IMG/VR virus record: IMGVR_UViG_3300037493_000776
Location: 1 to 24,801 of that record
DNA: 24,801 nucleotides
Origin: a virus
Strand: one strand, 5' to 3'
The notes under the pieces: generated by a model
What the model was told of the DNA's origin: nothing
Database searches by the model: none
What the model saw: the letters and a program-made list of their open reading frames with translations, nothing else
Made by a program: the position numbers and the translations under genes
Shown here: positions 6,951 through 14,867 of the stretch, in pieces
Position numbering within the stretch: position 1 is the stretch's first letter
Layout: every line of letters starts with the position of its first letter

Positions 6951-6973
6951 AGGGGCTTGTTTGACAAACCCCT
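6944..6973 (-). terminator. Strong intrinsic terminator after the tail tube candidate
   Basis: On the minus strand AGGGGTTTGT, loop CAA, ACAAGCCCCT forms a 10-bp stem (one G-U) followed by seven Ts. It begins 22 nt after the stop of the upstream gene. It is among the strongest hairpins in the window and should end or attenuate transcription before the portal block. Confidence 0.8.
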
Positions 6974-6995
6974 CATTTTAATGCAAATTAACTTT

Positions 6996-7553
6996 TTAAA
7001 CAGCTGCTACAAGCAAACCAGCAATTATTGCACTATCCACTTGGTACATCATGTGACGCTCGTTTTCTGAGGTCAATGTTACGGGCATTTGTTGACCCGC
7101 TGCACGTGTGTTATTAGTTGTTGCTGAATTAGCCGATAATCTCAAACCTTGGTCACTTCCAAGCATCCACCAATCATCATTGTTATCTTGAACAACTGCG
7201 ATTAAATCTCTACGCCCCGCAGCTAGTAAGCTAATTGCATTACGTTTTCTTAAATCAATTCGTCTAAATCCTAACTCACAAGTTTGAGAGTAAGAATGTG
7301 TATCTGCTACTAAATCACCCGACCAATCTTGACTGAACATTGAAGTGTCTTTAGGTAAAGGGAAATCTTCAAATTTAGTTCCAACTGTTCGTGTAACCGC
7401 TGTTACTTCGCCATCAGTATCAGGTGCTGAAGTTGCTGTTACGGTTAATCCCGTTACATCTTCAAAAGAACCGATAAGCGCACGTTTAATTGCTCCGAGG
7501 TTATTATCCCCGCAGTCTTTAGGTATTCCCACTAATGGGCTACAAATTGCCAT
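6996..7553 (-). CDS. Putative major tail (tube) protein
   Basis: This 185-aa protein begins with PLVGIPKDCGDNNLGAIK and contains LGFRRIDLRKRNAI, IAVVQDNNDDWWMLG and a beta-rich C-terminus. The pattern recalls a Bacteroidota phage family often listed as tail tube or structural protein. The gene is flanked on both sides by intrinsic terminators, as expected for a highly expressed virion component. A capsid decoration protein is the main alternative. It starts at ATG 7553, behind an A/T-rich leader and immediately downstream of the capsid terminator. Confidence 0.6.
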   Translation of the reverse strand: MAICSPLVGIPKDCGDNNLGAIKRALIGSFEDVTGLTVTATSAPDTDGEVTAVTRTVGTKFEDFPLPKDTSMFSQDWSGDLVADTHSYSQTCELGFRRIDLRKRNAISLLAAGRRDLIAVVQDNNDDWWMLGSDQGLRLSANSATTNNTRAAGQQMPVTLTSENERHMMYQVDSAIIAGLLVAAV

Positions 7554-7573
7554 ATCTTTCTATATTAAATGAT

Positions 7574-7602
7574 TAAAAAATAGGAGGGCTTTTACACCCT
7601 CC
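7574..7602 (-). terminator. Intrinsic terminator after the major capsid gene
   Basis: On the minus strand GGAGGG, an 8-nt loop and CCCTCC form a G/C-rich 6-bp stem followed by TATTTTTTAA. It begins 5 nt after the capsid stop. It may set the ratio of capsid to downstream products or protect the 3' end of the capsid message. Confidence 0.75.
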
Positions 7603-7607
7603 GTTTA

Positions 7608-8645
7608 TCAGAAGATGTGGAAATAAATCTCTTCAGCGTTTGTATAAGATGGTTGGAATTTGAAGTCAACACGTACACCAACTTTACGGTCAAGTGTAGT
7701 TTTCATAAAGTCAACAATATTAAATCCTAATTCCTCATCCATCAAGTCCATTACGTTTACTAAGTTTTCCCAGTATGTAGCAATGATAACGTTATCAGAA
7801 GCACCATCAGCCTTGTAGATTGGTGTACCTTGGAATGTTAAAGTTACATTCTCAATGTAATACAATCCACTTGCTTTGTTATCTGCAACAGCATCAGCCA
7901 AAGCGTCATAAACATTTGTAGAAACGATATAAGTAAAATCTTTCTTACGTCTTACTGCTTTAGGCAATACGTTACGTGCTTGCTTTAATTTAGCAATAAC
8001 GTTTGCATCTGTGATAGCTGAAGCAACACCACCGTTTAATGCAGTTGGAACAAGAATGTTCAAATCAGCAGCCATCAATACTTCTAATCCATCAACACCA
8101 TTTGCAGCAACTGTTCCTGTAAATGTGATTTCTTCCATTAACTCAGTAACTTGTGCGCTCAATTGCTCAAAAAAGAAGTTCATGAAAGCAAATTGTTGAC
8201 TAAAGTTATTAGAACCTTTTGCTAATTGGTCAGAGAAAAACGCAATCTCTAAAGAACGTACATCGAATACAGTACCGAACATTAAAGGCTTAACTTCGTA
8301 TTCTTTTTGTTTAGCAGTTGTGTTATCAGGGTTGAAAGTTGTAGCACCCGCTTTGATACCAACAGATGAAGCATCCAACGTACCTAATTTAACACGGTCT
8401 TTGACACCCAACAATTGACGGAATTTAGAACGAGTTTTCTCGTCACCAATCATAGCTTTACGGTAGTACTCCGTTGCGTTAGTAGTGTAATCAGCAGACG
8501 CATCAATTGTCATAGCCATCTCTACTTCTTTACCTTCAACATCTGAAATGTTACCAAAGGATTTCTTTGCGTTGTTGAAATCGTCTTTTGAAAGAGTGAT
8601 TTCTTTTCCACCTAAGTGAAAAGTTAGTTCATTTACTTTTGACAT
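7608..8645 (-). CDS. Major capsid protein, HK97-like
   Basis: The start chosen is the ATG at 8645, 345 aa beginning MSKVNELTFHLGGKEITLSK, because it falls just after the protease/scaffold stop; a longer frame starts at 8678 inside that gene. Length and pattern fit an HK97-fold capsid protein: E-loop-like region with TTFNPDNTTAKQKEYEVKPL, a long spine-helix region (about 140-165), and the C-terminal domain with FTYIVSTNVYDALADAV and a final RVDFKFQPSYTNAEEIYFHI. Its position right after a capsid protease and before a terminator is strong support. It would form the icosahedral shell. Confidence 0.85.
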   Translation of the reverse strand: MSKVNELTFHLGGKEITLSKDDFNNAKKSFGNISDVEGKEVEMAMTIDASADYTTNATEYYRKAMIGDEKTRSKFRQLLGVKDRVKLGTLDASSVGIKAGATTFNPDNTTAKQKEYEVKPLMFGTVFDVRSLEIAFFSDQLAKGSNNFSQQFAFMNFFFEQLSAQVTELMEEITFTGTVAANGVDGLEVLMAADLNILVPTALNGGVASAITDANVIAKLKQARNVLPKAVRRKKDFTYIVSTNVYDALADAVADNKASGLYYIENVTLTFQGTPIYKADGASDNVIIATYWENLVNVMDLMDEELGFNIVDFMKTTLDRKVGVRVDFKFQPSYTNAEEIYFHIF

Positions 8646-8646
8646 T

Positions 8647-10095
8647 TTATTTTTGATTTTTGATTGAATTAATACCATCAGAAATTACTCTCCATAACGG
8701 GCGCTTTTCTGACATCTCAACAGGAAGTTCCTCTAATTTAGGTGCTTCCAATTCACCTTTTAACTTTGCAATTTCACCCATAAGGCTTTCTTGAGCAGCT
8801 TCTAACTTTGCTAATCTGTCATCCTCAACAATTGGTGCTTCTTCAACGATTGGTGCTGGTGTTTCTGCCATTACTTCCAAAGGTTTCTCTTCCTCAATTG
8901 CGGGTGCTTCACATAAGCCCTCAGCTACTTGTTCAACTACTGCTTCTTGTTCGGGTGTTACTTCTTTCTTTTCGACAACTACACCATCTTTAACGATGTA
9001 TATTGTGCCATTGATTAAGTGTTCACCGTCAGGAAGCAAGATTTGTTCTTTCTCCATTTTACTTAATTTAACTATTGATAAATTTATTAGTGCTTCTATT
9101 GAATAAGCGTGTTTTTTATTTGCTTTAATTTCATTCTCCCAATAACCCTTGTCAGTTACTTGTGATAGGACAAACAAAGTTCCGAATGGTAATTTACTAG
9201 AATCGAATCCGTATTGGGTGTATGCTTTATCATTCTCACTTTCTGAAATCCAACTATCTAAAACATAGCTAGGTGCAACACCGCCTTTATGAGTATCTTT
9301 AAATAGATCGTCTTTTTCTAGCGTTCCATTAGACAAAGCTATTTCGTGCATTTCTCTAATCGTTTCAGATGAAAAGCGCATATTGTAACGACCTATTTCG
9401 TCATCTCTAAATATATCTTTGTCAGGAACAAGTAAAGGGGCGCATACTTGCATTAACTCATCTTTCGATAAGTAAGCATTTAAAGTAGTTGCTTCGTAAT
9501 CGTCTAGTCTTGCAGTAACTTGTGGTACAAATCCAACTCGCCTAACTTCGCCATCTTCGTAATCTTCAAAGTAGATTTGACGCTTCCATTTATGACGGCA
9601 ACCGTAAGAACCTTTGTAATCCCAAATAGAATAATTACCAAACTCAGGGTTGCTCAATCCGTTCTTGATTTCCTCTTCAGTATAAAGTCTACCTAGTGAA
9701 AGCACCTCCGAACAGAACGATCTTGTTTTATCATCATTAGGTCCTGTATATTCATAACGAACAAGCCATTGACCTCCTCCACCTTTCTTTTGAAAATCGT
9801 TATAACTTTCAGAATCTTCAACACCTAGATTAATTGAACGCTCCGAAAGATAAACTTCTTCACTTACCTCAGTCCAATTACTAGGTTTAACAACTCCACA
9901 AGATTTTAGGTATTCTAATATTTTAGCCTGTACTAATTCATCAGCTACAAGTCTAGGGTCGTGTGCGTTAAGATAAACACCAACCTCTTCAATAGCAGGG
10001 TCGTTAACGTATGCGATATTACGCCAACCGAAAGCGGGTTTAGCACCCTCTCGAATTGGTTTTAACGTCACATAGTAAGTCGCAATTTCTGCCAT
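8647..10095 (-). CDS. Fused minor head (MuF-like) / XkdF-type protease / scaffold-like protein
   Basis: This 482-aa protein appears to combine three modules. Residues about 105-175 look like the C-terminal part of Mu F-like minor head proteins: TRSFC (124-128), YSIWDYKGSYGCRHKW (155-170). Residues about 225-340 resemble XkdF (peptidase S78_2) capsid proteases: DTHKGG with His269, SYVLDSWISESENDKAY, and HAYSIEA with Ser332 as likely catalytic Ser. Residues about 375-460 are Glu/Pro/Ala-rich, ending in a coiled-coil stretch (DDRLAKLEAAQESLMGEIAK), suggestive of a built-in scaffold. It lies immediately before the capsid gene. A repeated 15-bp element sits 6 nt before its ATG. Confidence 0.75.
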   Translation of the reverse strand: MAEIATYYVTLKPIREGAKPAFGWRNIAYVNDPAIEEVGVYLNAHDPRLVADELVQAKILEYLKSCGVVKPSNWTEVSEEVYLSERSINLGVEDSESYNDFQKKGGGGQWLVRYEYTGPNDDKTRSFCSEVLSLGRLYTEEEIKNGLSNPEFGNYSIWDYKGSYGCRHKWKRQIYFEDYEDGEVRRVGFVPQVTARLDDYEATTLNAYLSKDELMQVCAPLLVPDKDIFRDDEIGRYNMRFSSETIREMHEIALSNGTLEKDDLFKDTHKGGVAPSYVLDSWISESENDKAYTQYGFDSSKLPFGTLFVLSQVTDKGYWENEIKANKKHAYSIEALINLSIVKLSKMEKEQILLPDGEHLINGTIYIVKDGVVVEKKEVTPEQEAVVEQVAEGLCEAPAIEEEKPLEVMAETPAPIVEEAPIVEDDRLAKLEAAQESLMGEIAKLKGELEAPKLEELPVEMSEKRPLWRVISDGINSIKNQK

Positions 10096-10101
10096 ACATA
10101 C

Positions 10102-10116
10102 TATATGTAGAAAAAA
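10102..10116 (-). promoter_or_regulatory. Upstream element TTTTTTCTACATATA (copy 2)
   Basis: An exact copy of the element at 19627-19641, ending 6 nt before the ATG at 10095 at the start of the head block. There is no hairpin next to it. The fixed distance to the start codon suggests a role in expression of the downstream gene. Confidence 0.5.
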
Positions 10117-10117
10117 C

Positions 10118-10834
10118 TTATTTGTTTGATTTTATATAAGATAATTGATTAAATGCTAGGTAAAGATTTTGGTCTAGCACATCGTTAAACTTTGTAATAT
10201 CGAAATCACTAAGCATATTTAAAACAACCATCCATTGATTATCTCCTTGCTTTGCCCTTGTTTTCATTTCTAAATCATATTCCGCTTTTTCCTCTTCATT
10301 TAACTCATCAACTTTCACATCTGCGTAAGGGTCTGAGAATAATTCATAGCTATTAAAAAACGTTTCACGAAATTTATTATACTTTTTACAAGCTCCTAAA
10401 ATCTGATTAATTGGTAACTCATCAATCAACTCACTTCGATAATCTATATTCACAAGTTTGTAATCTTCAATGATATGGTCGTACATACCTCCACCACTTT
10501 CAGACAAGTAGATAGTCGAAGCTATTTTAGATATATTTTCGGTGAATCCATTAGATACATATTCCTCTAAGTTAATGAATTGTCGAAGTGTTAATTTAGT
10601 AAACGGTTGTAAAGTTAAACTAACATCATCTATTAGTATAGTTTCCGAATACCTATCCGATACTTTGACTTTCGTTTGTGCTATTTTATAGGCACTTACT
10701 AACTTATCAACTCGCCATGTTTGAACGTCAATAGGATCTAAATCATCAACAACAGAAACAAGGTGTATCATCTTATCAAATACACCTTCTAACTGTTCTG
10801 AATTAATTTCTTTATACTGTCTTGTCAGAAGCAT
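10118..10834 (-). CDS. Hypothetical protein after tape measure, possible tail chaperone
   Basis: This 238-aa, mostly helical and acidic protein starts at ATG 10834 inside the end of the previous gene (23-nt overlap). It contains TLQPFTKLTLRQFINLEEYV and KYNKFRETFFNSYELF, and ends YLAFNQLSYIKSNK. A helical product next to the tape measure gene suggests tail assembly, perhaps the second of a G/T-like chaperone pair, but the pair lies downstream of the tape measure gene rather than upstream as usual. No family motif was recognised with certainty. Confidence 0.6.
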   Translation of the reverse strand: MLLTRQYKEINSEQLEGVFDKMIHLVSVVDDLDPIDVQTWRVDKLVSAYKIAQTKVKVSDRYSETILIDDVSLTLQPFTKLTLRQFINLEEYVSNGFTENISKIASTIYLSESGGGMYDHIIEDYKLVNIDYRSELIDELPINQILGACKKYNKFRETFFNSYELFSDPYADVKVDELNEEEKAEYDLEMKTRAKQGDNQWMVVLNMLSDFDITKFNDVLDQNLYLAFNQLSYIKSNK

Positions 10835-11378
10835 CTATAAGACTTTGTACATATTCAACGTACTGTTTAGACAAATCAAATATTACGGGGCTTGCAATGT
10901 CAGCCGTAACTTCTTTACCGAATAACTCCGCTTTGTACTTTAAATGTGCATCGGTATAATGTTCTGTATTAGTTAACTGAACATCTTTGTAAACAACTGC
11001 AAACGCTTTATTTCCCCATGCTCCACCACTTCTTGCTAGGTTTTCAATCTTCGCTATATCTTGCGCTGACAAATACAGTTTGCCATCTTCTAACTCACAA
11101 GCGTATTCTCTACCATTAACCTCAATAATAGGTTTAATCTCGTTTGTTATTTCTGTAATTTGTACACTTTGCACCGCTTCACCGAACATCTTTAACGGTA
11201 TAACCTCTACAAGTTCTTTACTCCCTAGAATAGATAATACCTCTAGCCATCTATCTGCATGGTCTTTTTTAGTGTCAGCTTCTAAAATATGACTAATCTG
11301 TGCTAGTTCATTCAACGTAACCTCACTCCCAAGGTTGCGCAATTGGTAATCATTACCTTTTATCTTTAATGTTTTCAT
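10812..11378 (-). CDS. Hypothetical protein, possible tail assembly chaperone
   Basis: This 188-aa protein begins MKTLKIKGNDYQLRNLGSEV, a beta-hairpin-like start followed by helices (TLNELAQISHILEA, DRWLEVLSILGSKELVEVI), similar in feel to tail chaperones or tape-measure-associated proteins. The second half includes ENLARSGGAWGNKAFAVVYK. Its ATG overlaps the tape measure stop as TAATG, and its 3' end overlaps the next gene by 23 nt in a different frame. I see no classic slippery heptamer in the overlap. Function is inferred from position only. Confidence 0.55.
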   Translation of the reverse strand: MKTLKIKGNDYQLRNLGSEVTLNELAQISHILEADTKKDHADRWLEVLSILGSKELVEVIPLKMFGEAVQSVQITEITNEIKPIIEVNGREYACELEDGKLYLSAQDIAKIENLARSGGAWGNKAFAVVYKDVQLTNTEHYTDAHLKYKAELFGKEVTADIASPVIFDLSKQYVEYVQSLIDASDKTV

Positions 11379-13297
11379 TACGCTAAAGTAACTTTATTAT
11401 TCATCATTTGCAACTCATTCCCTTTATCTTGTATATCATGGTAATCTACAACGATAACTTTCTCACGCTTAGAACTACTTTGAGCCGTTTGTTCCGCTGA
11501 ATTATTCAAGTTCATTTGAGGTGTTTGCGAGGCTTGTTGAATACCACCCATTGAAGGCATAGAAGCACCACCCATAGAAGCACCACCACCACCACCCGAA
11601 GCACCACCGTTATACTTAGTACTTGCTATCTTTGCAATACTTGATGCTGTTGTCGCAATCGCAAACGCTAAAGAGGCAATACCCGCAGGTGATGGTATCG
11701 GACCTATTGCGATAGGTGCTTGAGCAAGTGACGAAGTAATTGACTTGTAACCATCAACAACTGCCATAGCTAAGTTCATAGCTTTTTGAACGTTGAATTG
11801 TCGCTTTGCTCTTGCTTCTTTAGACTTTTCGTCTTGCTTACCTAGACTATTCGATATAGTGAAAATCGTTTCAGCTAGTGCCACAACTGAATCTCTATAC
11901 TGTTGTTCAATCTTTGCTTTAGTAGCTGCTTTCTCTTCGGCTTGTGCAACCTCTTTAGCTGCAATTTCCTCATTCTTTTTAGCTATTTCGTCAGCCGAAG
12001 CAATAACGGCTTGTTTTTGTGTTTCCGCATCGGAGGCTTTCTTATCCGCTGCATCTTTTTCTAGTGCTGCTTTTTCATCTAAATACTTTTTATCTAGTGC
12101 TAATTCAGCCGCTAATGATTGTTGTTTAAGTATAAATGCTAACTTATCTTTTTCTGCTTTAAGTAGTTTTTCATTAGCTAAAGTATCAGCAATTAAACGC
12201 TCATATTTTATTCTGTTTTCTTCGTATTCCTTAAATTGTGCGTCTTTTATCAATTCAAGCTCAGCATCTTGAATAGCTCTTAACGCTGCTAATCTGTCGG
12301 CTTTCTCTTGCTTACGTCTATCACTTGCTGCCTTTGCCGCTGCTTTATTATCCGCTGCTTGTGTTTCGTTTTTCTTCTTGTTATCCGCTACCTCAGTTGC
12401 ATTGATTACCTCAACTTCTTGTTTAGCTTCGTGAATACCCGCTTTTAAATCCGTTATTGCTTTACGAATCTCATCGGCTTTCTCCTTAGTTAAATCGCCA
12501 GCCAATTTTAGCTGCTCCATTTGAACACGTAACGCTGCTATTTGCGCTCTTGATGTTTCAATGATAGCGTATTGCTTTTGGCGTTCCATCTCCACAACAT
12601 TCTCACCCGCTATTCCTGCCAACTTAATCTCATGGTCGTAACTATCTACAACCTTGTTTCGTTTCGCTTCGTGGCTTGCTGCTATCTTTTCTTGTGCCGC
12701 TGCTTGTTTACGTGCGCTTTCTTCAGCTGCATAGTCAGTTAAACCAATCCAATCTAGAAAGTCTTTAAGTTGTTGTATTACCCATCCAATAGCCTTTCCT
12801 ACTGCATTGAATATATCTTGAAGTATTCCAAGTTCATCTAACAAAGCTATAACTGCTGCAATAATAGCACCCACCACCGCAACAATTAAGAATAGTGGAT
12901 TAGTTAAGATTGTTTTACCAATCGAAACGAAAGCCGAACCCATTTGTTTTAACGAGCCTATCGCATCTTTGAATGTGATTGACTTAGAAGTTTGAGCAAA
13001 TAGTTTAGCACCATTCGTTACACGATCAAAATCCATGTCACGTAACCCCGCCCCAATTTCACCTAATGAATTAGAAACCGCTTCATACTTCGACCCCGTA
13101 GCAAATACCGCAACTTGCTCATTAACTTCAGCCATTCTGTCTTTAAGGGCAGCGGCTTTTTGATTGAGTTTGTCAAATGCTTCCGTACCAATTTCGGCTT
13201 GTTGAAGTTGTTGGATTGTTTCCCGTAGTTCAGCCTTTAAACTTTTAACGGGTCTATCGTCTACGTCAACTTTGATTTTAATTGTGTTATCTGCCAT
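11378..13297 (-). CDS. Tail tape measure protein
   Basis: This 639-aa protein has the tape measure layout: an N-terminal helical region beginning IKIKVDVDDRPVKSLKAELR, a hydrophobic segment (about 134-153), long Ala/Lys/Glu-rich coiled coil (about 190-460), a second hydrophobic region with AIGPIPSPAGIASLAFAIAT (about 541-560), a Gly/Ser/Met-rich linker, and a short beta-like tail. Tape measure proteins set tail length and are injected with DNA; at roughly 0.15 nm per residue this would suggest a tail near 95 nm, an inference from the known rule. It lies 2 nt after the upstream gene and is TAATG-coupled to the next. Confidence 0.85.
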   Translation of the reverse strand: MADNTIKIKVDVDDRPVKSLKAELRETIQQLQQAEIGTEAFDKLNQKAAALKDRMAEVNEQVAVFATGSKYEAVSNSLGEIGAGLRDMDFDRVTNGAKLFAQTSKSITFKDAIGSLKQMGSAFVSIGKTILTNPLFLIVAVVGAIIAAVIALLDELGILQDIFNAVGKAIGWVIQQLKDFLDWIGLTDYAAEESARKQAAAQEKIAASHEAKRNKVVDSYDHEIKLAGIAGENVVEMERQKQYAIIETSRAQIAALRVQMEQLKLAGDLTKEKADEIRKAITDLKAGIHEAKQEVEVINATEVADNKKKNETQAADNKAAAKAASDRRKQEKADRLAALRAIQDAELELIKDAQFKEYEENRIKYERLIADTLANEKLLKAEKDKLAFILKQQSLAAELALDKKYLDEKAALEKDAADKKASDAETQKQAVIASADEIAKKNEEIAAKEVAQAEEKAATKAKIEQQYRDSVVALAETIFTISNSLGKQDEKSKEARAKRQFNVQKAMNLAMAVVDGYKSITSSLAQAPIAIGPIPSPAGIASLAFAIATTASSIAKIASTKYNGGASGGGGGASMGGASMPSMGGIQQASQTPQMNLNNSAEQTAQSSSKREKVIVVDYHDIQDKGNELQMMNNKVTLA

Positions 13298-13299
13298 CG

Positions 13300-13653
13300 T
13301 TAAATTATTTTTGCGCTAAAACCATAGTCAATAAACTTTTCAACTGAGTAGGCTAATGCAGTATCAATTGACTGTATTTCAGTTTCCAAGATATTCACTT
13401 CAAATGCATTCGTGTTTACGTTTGTCACTAACTCATTACCCTCTGAGTATTCAAACTCATTCAAAAACACTTTAGGAGTAACCGTTAAAGTTTGCCCGTT
13501 TAAACTTGCGTTAAACTCAATCCGCACATAGCAGTTGTCTAGTTCGATATCCGTTCCTTTGATGAAGATTGATTTTCCTAAAACTATAATTTCCTCACCC
13601 GTTTCAGGGTCAATAATTACCTTGTCAATTCCTTTACTTAGTAGTATTCCCAT
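13300..13653 (-). CDS. Small beta-rich tail-region protein
   Basis: A 117-aa protein, largely beta-prone, beginning with LLSKGIDKVIIDPETGEEII and containing YVRIEFNASLNGQTLTVTPK. It lies between the fibre-like gene (TAATG overlap) and the tape measure gene (2-nt gap). A virion accessory, fibre attachment or baseplate role is plausible from position, but no family is recognised. Confidence 0.6.
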   Translation of the reverse strand: MGILLSKGIDKVIIDPETGEEIIVLGKSIFIKGTDIELDNCYVRIEFNASLNGQTLTVTPKVFLNEFEYSEGNELVTNVNTNAFEVNILETEIQSIDTALAYSVEKFIDYGFSAKII

Positions 13654-14867
13654 TAGTCTAATCGTTTATATTTTAATATTGAGCCTTTCCATGTTCGTGC
13701 AGTTGTGGCAGCTATTGCACTATTTTGTGCAAATTGATATGAAAATGTAGCGTTTGATGAAGCCGTAAATGAAAACATTATTCTTGCACTTGCTAGTAAA
13801 TCTAAATCAGCAGCATTTGTTCCACTTGCAATAGTTCCTGTTGCATTAGTACCGTTTACATTATAGGCTGTATTTTGAGCAACTGCCGTATTAGATGTTC
13901 CTGTAAAAATTCCGCTTCCTTTCATAGTTCCTGCGCTTACTTTGAACCCACTTTTATAATCACCAGCTGCACTATTACAAGAAATAACTATATCCATCAT
14001 AACCATATAATGCCCACCCGCAACAACTGAAAACTGCAAGTCAGTATCATTAACAAGTGTTGCACTATTCGTAACATCTTGATTCGCACTTTTGACTAAT
14101 ACGCTCCAACCTTCAGGATTAACGGGTGCTTTATCCTCCCATAATCCAGTACTACTGTTATACGTTAATACATCACCATTAGAAGGTGATACAACCGCTA
14201 CACCCTCATCGTTTTTTATGTTACTTGCCGTTGTTGTTCTAACTTGAATAATACCATTTGAAGCAGCATGAATAACAATAGCTACCATTACAATATTATT
14301 TGGAGCAACAGGTGGTGTGGCTGTGAATCCACCCGCAACAGTTGACGAAGCATAAAGAATAGCACCATCTGTATAAGCTGAAGTATTATAGTGTTTTACT
14401 TGACCGAAATGTACTACCATTCCATCATCTCCATTAAGTATATTCTCAGCAGTTACCCCCATAACATACTCACTCGGATATGTTCCGTCTGCTAGAAATG
14501 GAGTTATAAGTATTCGACCACTAGCACCAAGTGTTCCATTTGCTCTTACTACTGTTCCCTTTGGAATAGTTACTCCCGTTTGATTTTTAGCTATGTATAA
14601 TGTATCTTCTAATACTCTACCTACTGTTCCATTCATTACAAGTTGTAACGTGTTATGGTCAGTGTCCCAACTTAATGTGCCTTGACTTGTTGGTGTGCTT
14701 GTTGGTGTTGTATCGAATCCTATAAATCCAGCATCTAAACCGAACTCACCTAAATCTACATTACCCGTTGCACCCGTATAAGGAACACCACCTCCACCAC
14801 CTACTACTAGATTACCACTACCCTTAATGGAATCTCCGTTAATTGTTTTTAATTCTGTATAACTCAT
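13653..14867 (-). CDS. Tail fibre or appendage protein
   Basis: The start chosen is the ATG at 14867 (404 aa, beginning MSYTELKTINGDSIKGSGNL), because it overlaps the upstream TGA as ATGA; a TTG at 14879 is an in-frame alternative. ELKTINGDSIKGSGNLVVGG followed by VPYTGATGNVDLGE is a hallmark N-terminus of phage tail fibre proteins. The middle has a SWDTDHNTLQLVMNG segment, and the C-terminus is Ala/Ser/Thr/Asn-rich and beta-structured (about 270-400), like trimeric receptor-binding tips. It probably contacts the host surface. Confidence 0.75.
   Translation of the reverse strand: MSYTELKTINGDSIKGSGNLVVGGGGGVPYTGATGNVDLGEFGLDAGFIGFDTTPTSTPTSQGTLSWDTDHNTLQLVMNGTVGRVLEDTLYIAKNQTGVTIPKGTVVRANGTLGASGRILITPFLADGTYPSEYVMGVTAENILNGDDGMVVHFGQVKHYNTSAYTDGAILYASSTVAGGFTATPPVAPNNIVMVAIVIHAASNGIIQVRTTTASNIKNDEGVAVVSPSNGDVLTYNSSTGLWEDKAPVNPEGWSVLVKSANQDVTNSATLVNDTDLQFSVVAGGHYMVMMDIVISCNSAAGDYKSGFKVSAGTMKGSGIFTGTSNTAVAQNTAYNVNGTNATGTIASGTNAADLDLLASARIMFSFTASSNATFSYQFAQNSAIAATTARTWKGSILKYKRLD

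Noticed and set aside
11793-12272. Long plus-strand frame opposite the tape measure gene
   Set aside because: It mirrors the Ala/Lys-rich coiled coil on the minus strand, giving a Ser/Ala/Phe-rich, biased peptide. The minus-strand gene is clear, so this is a shadow.
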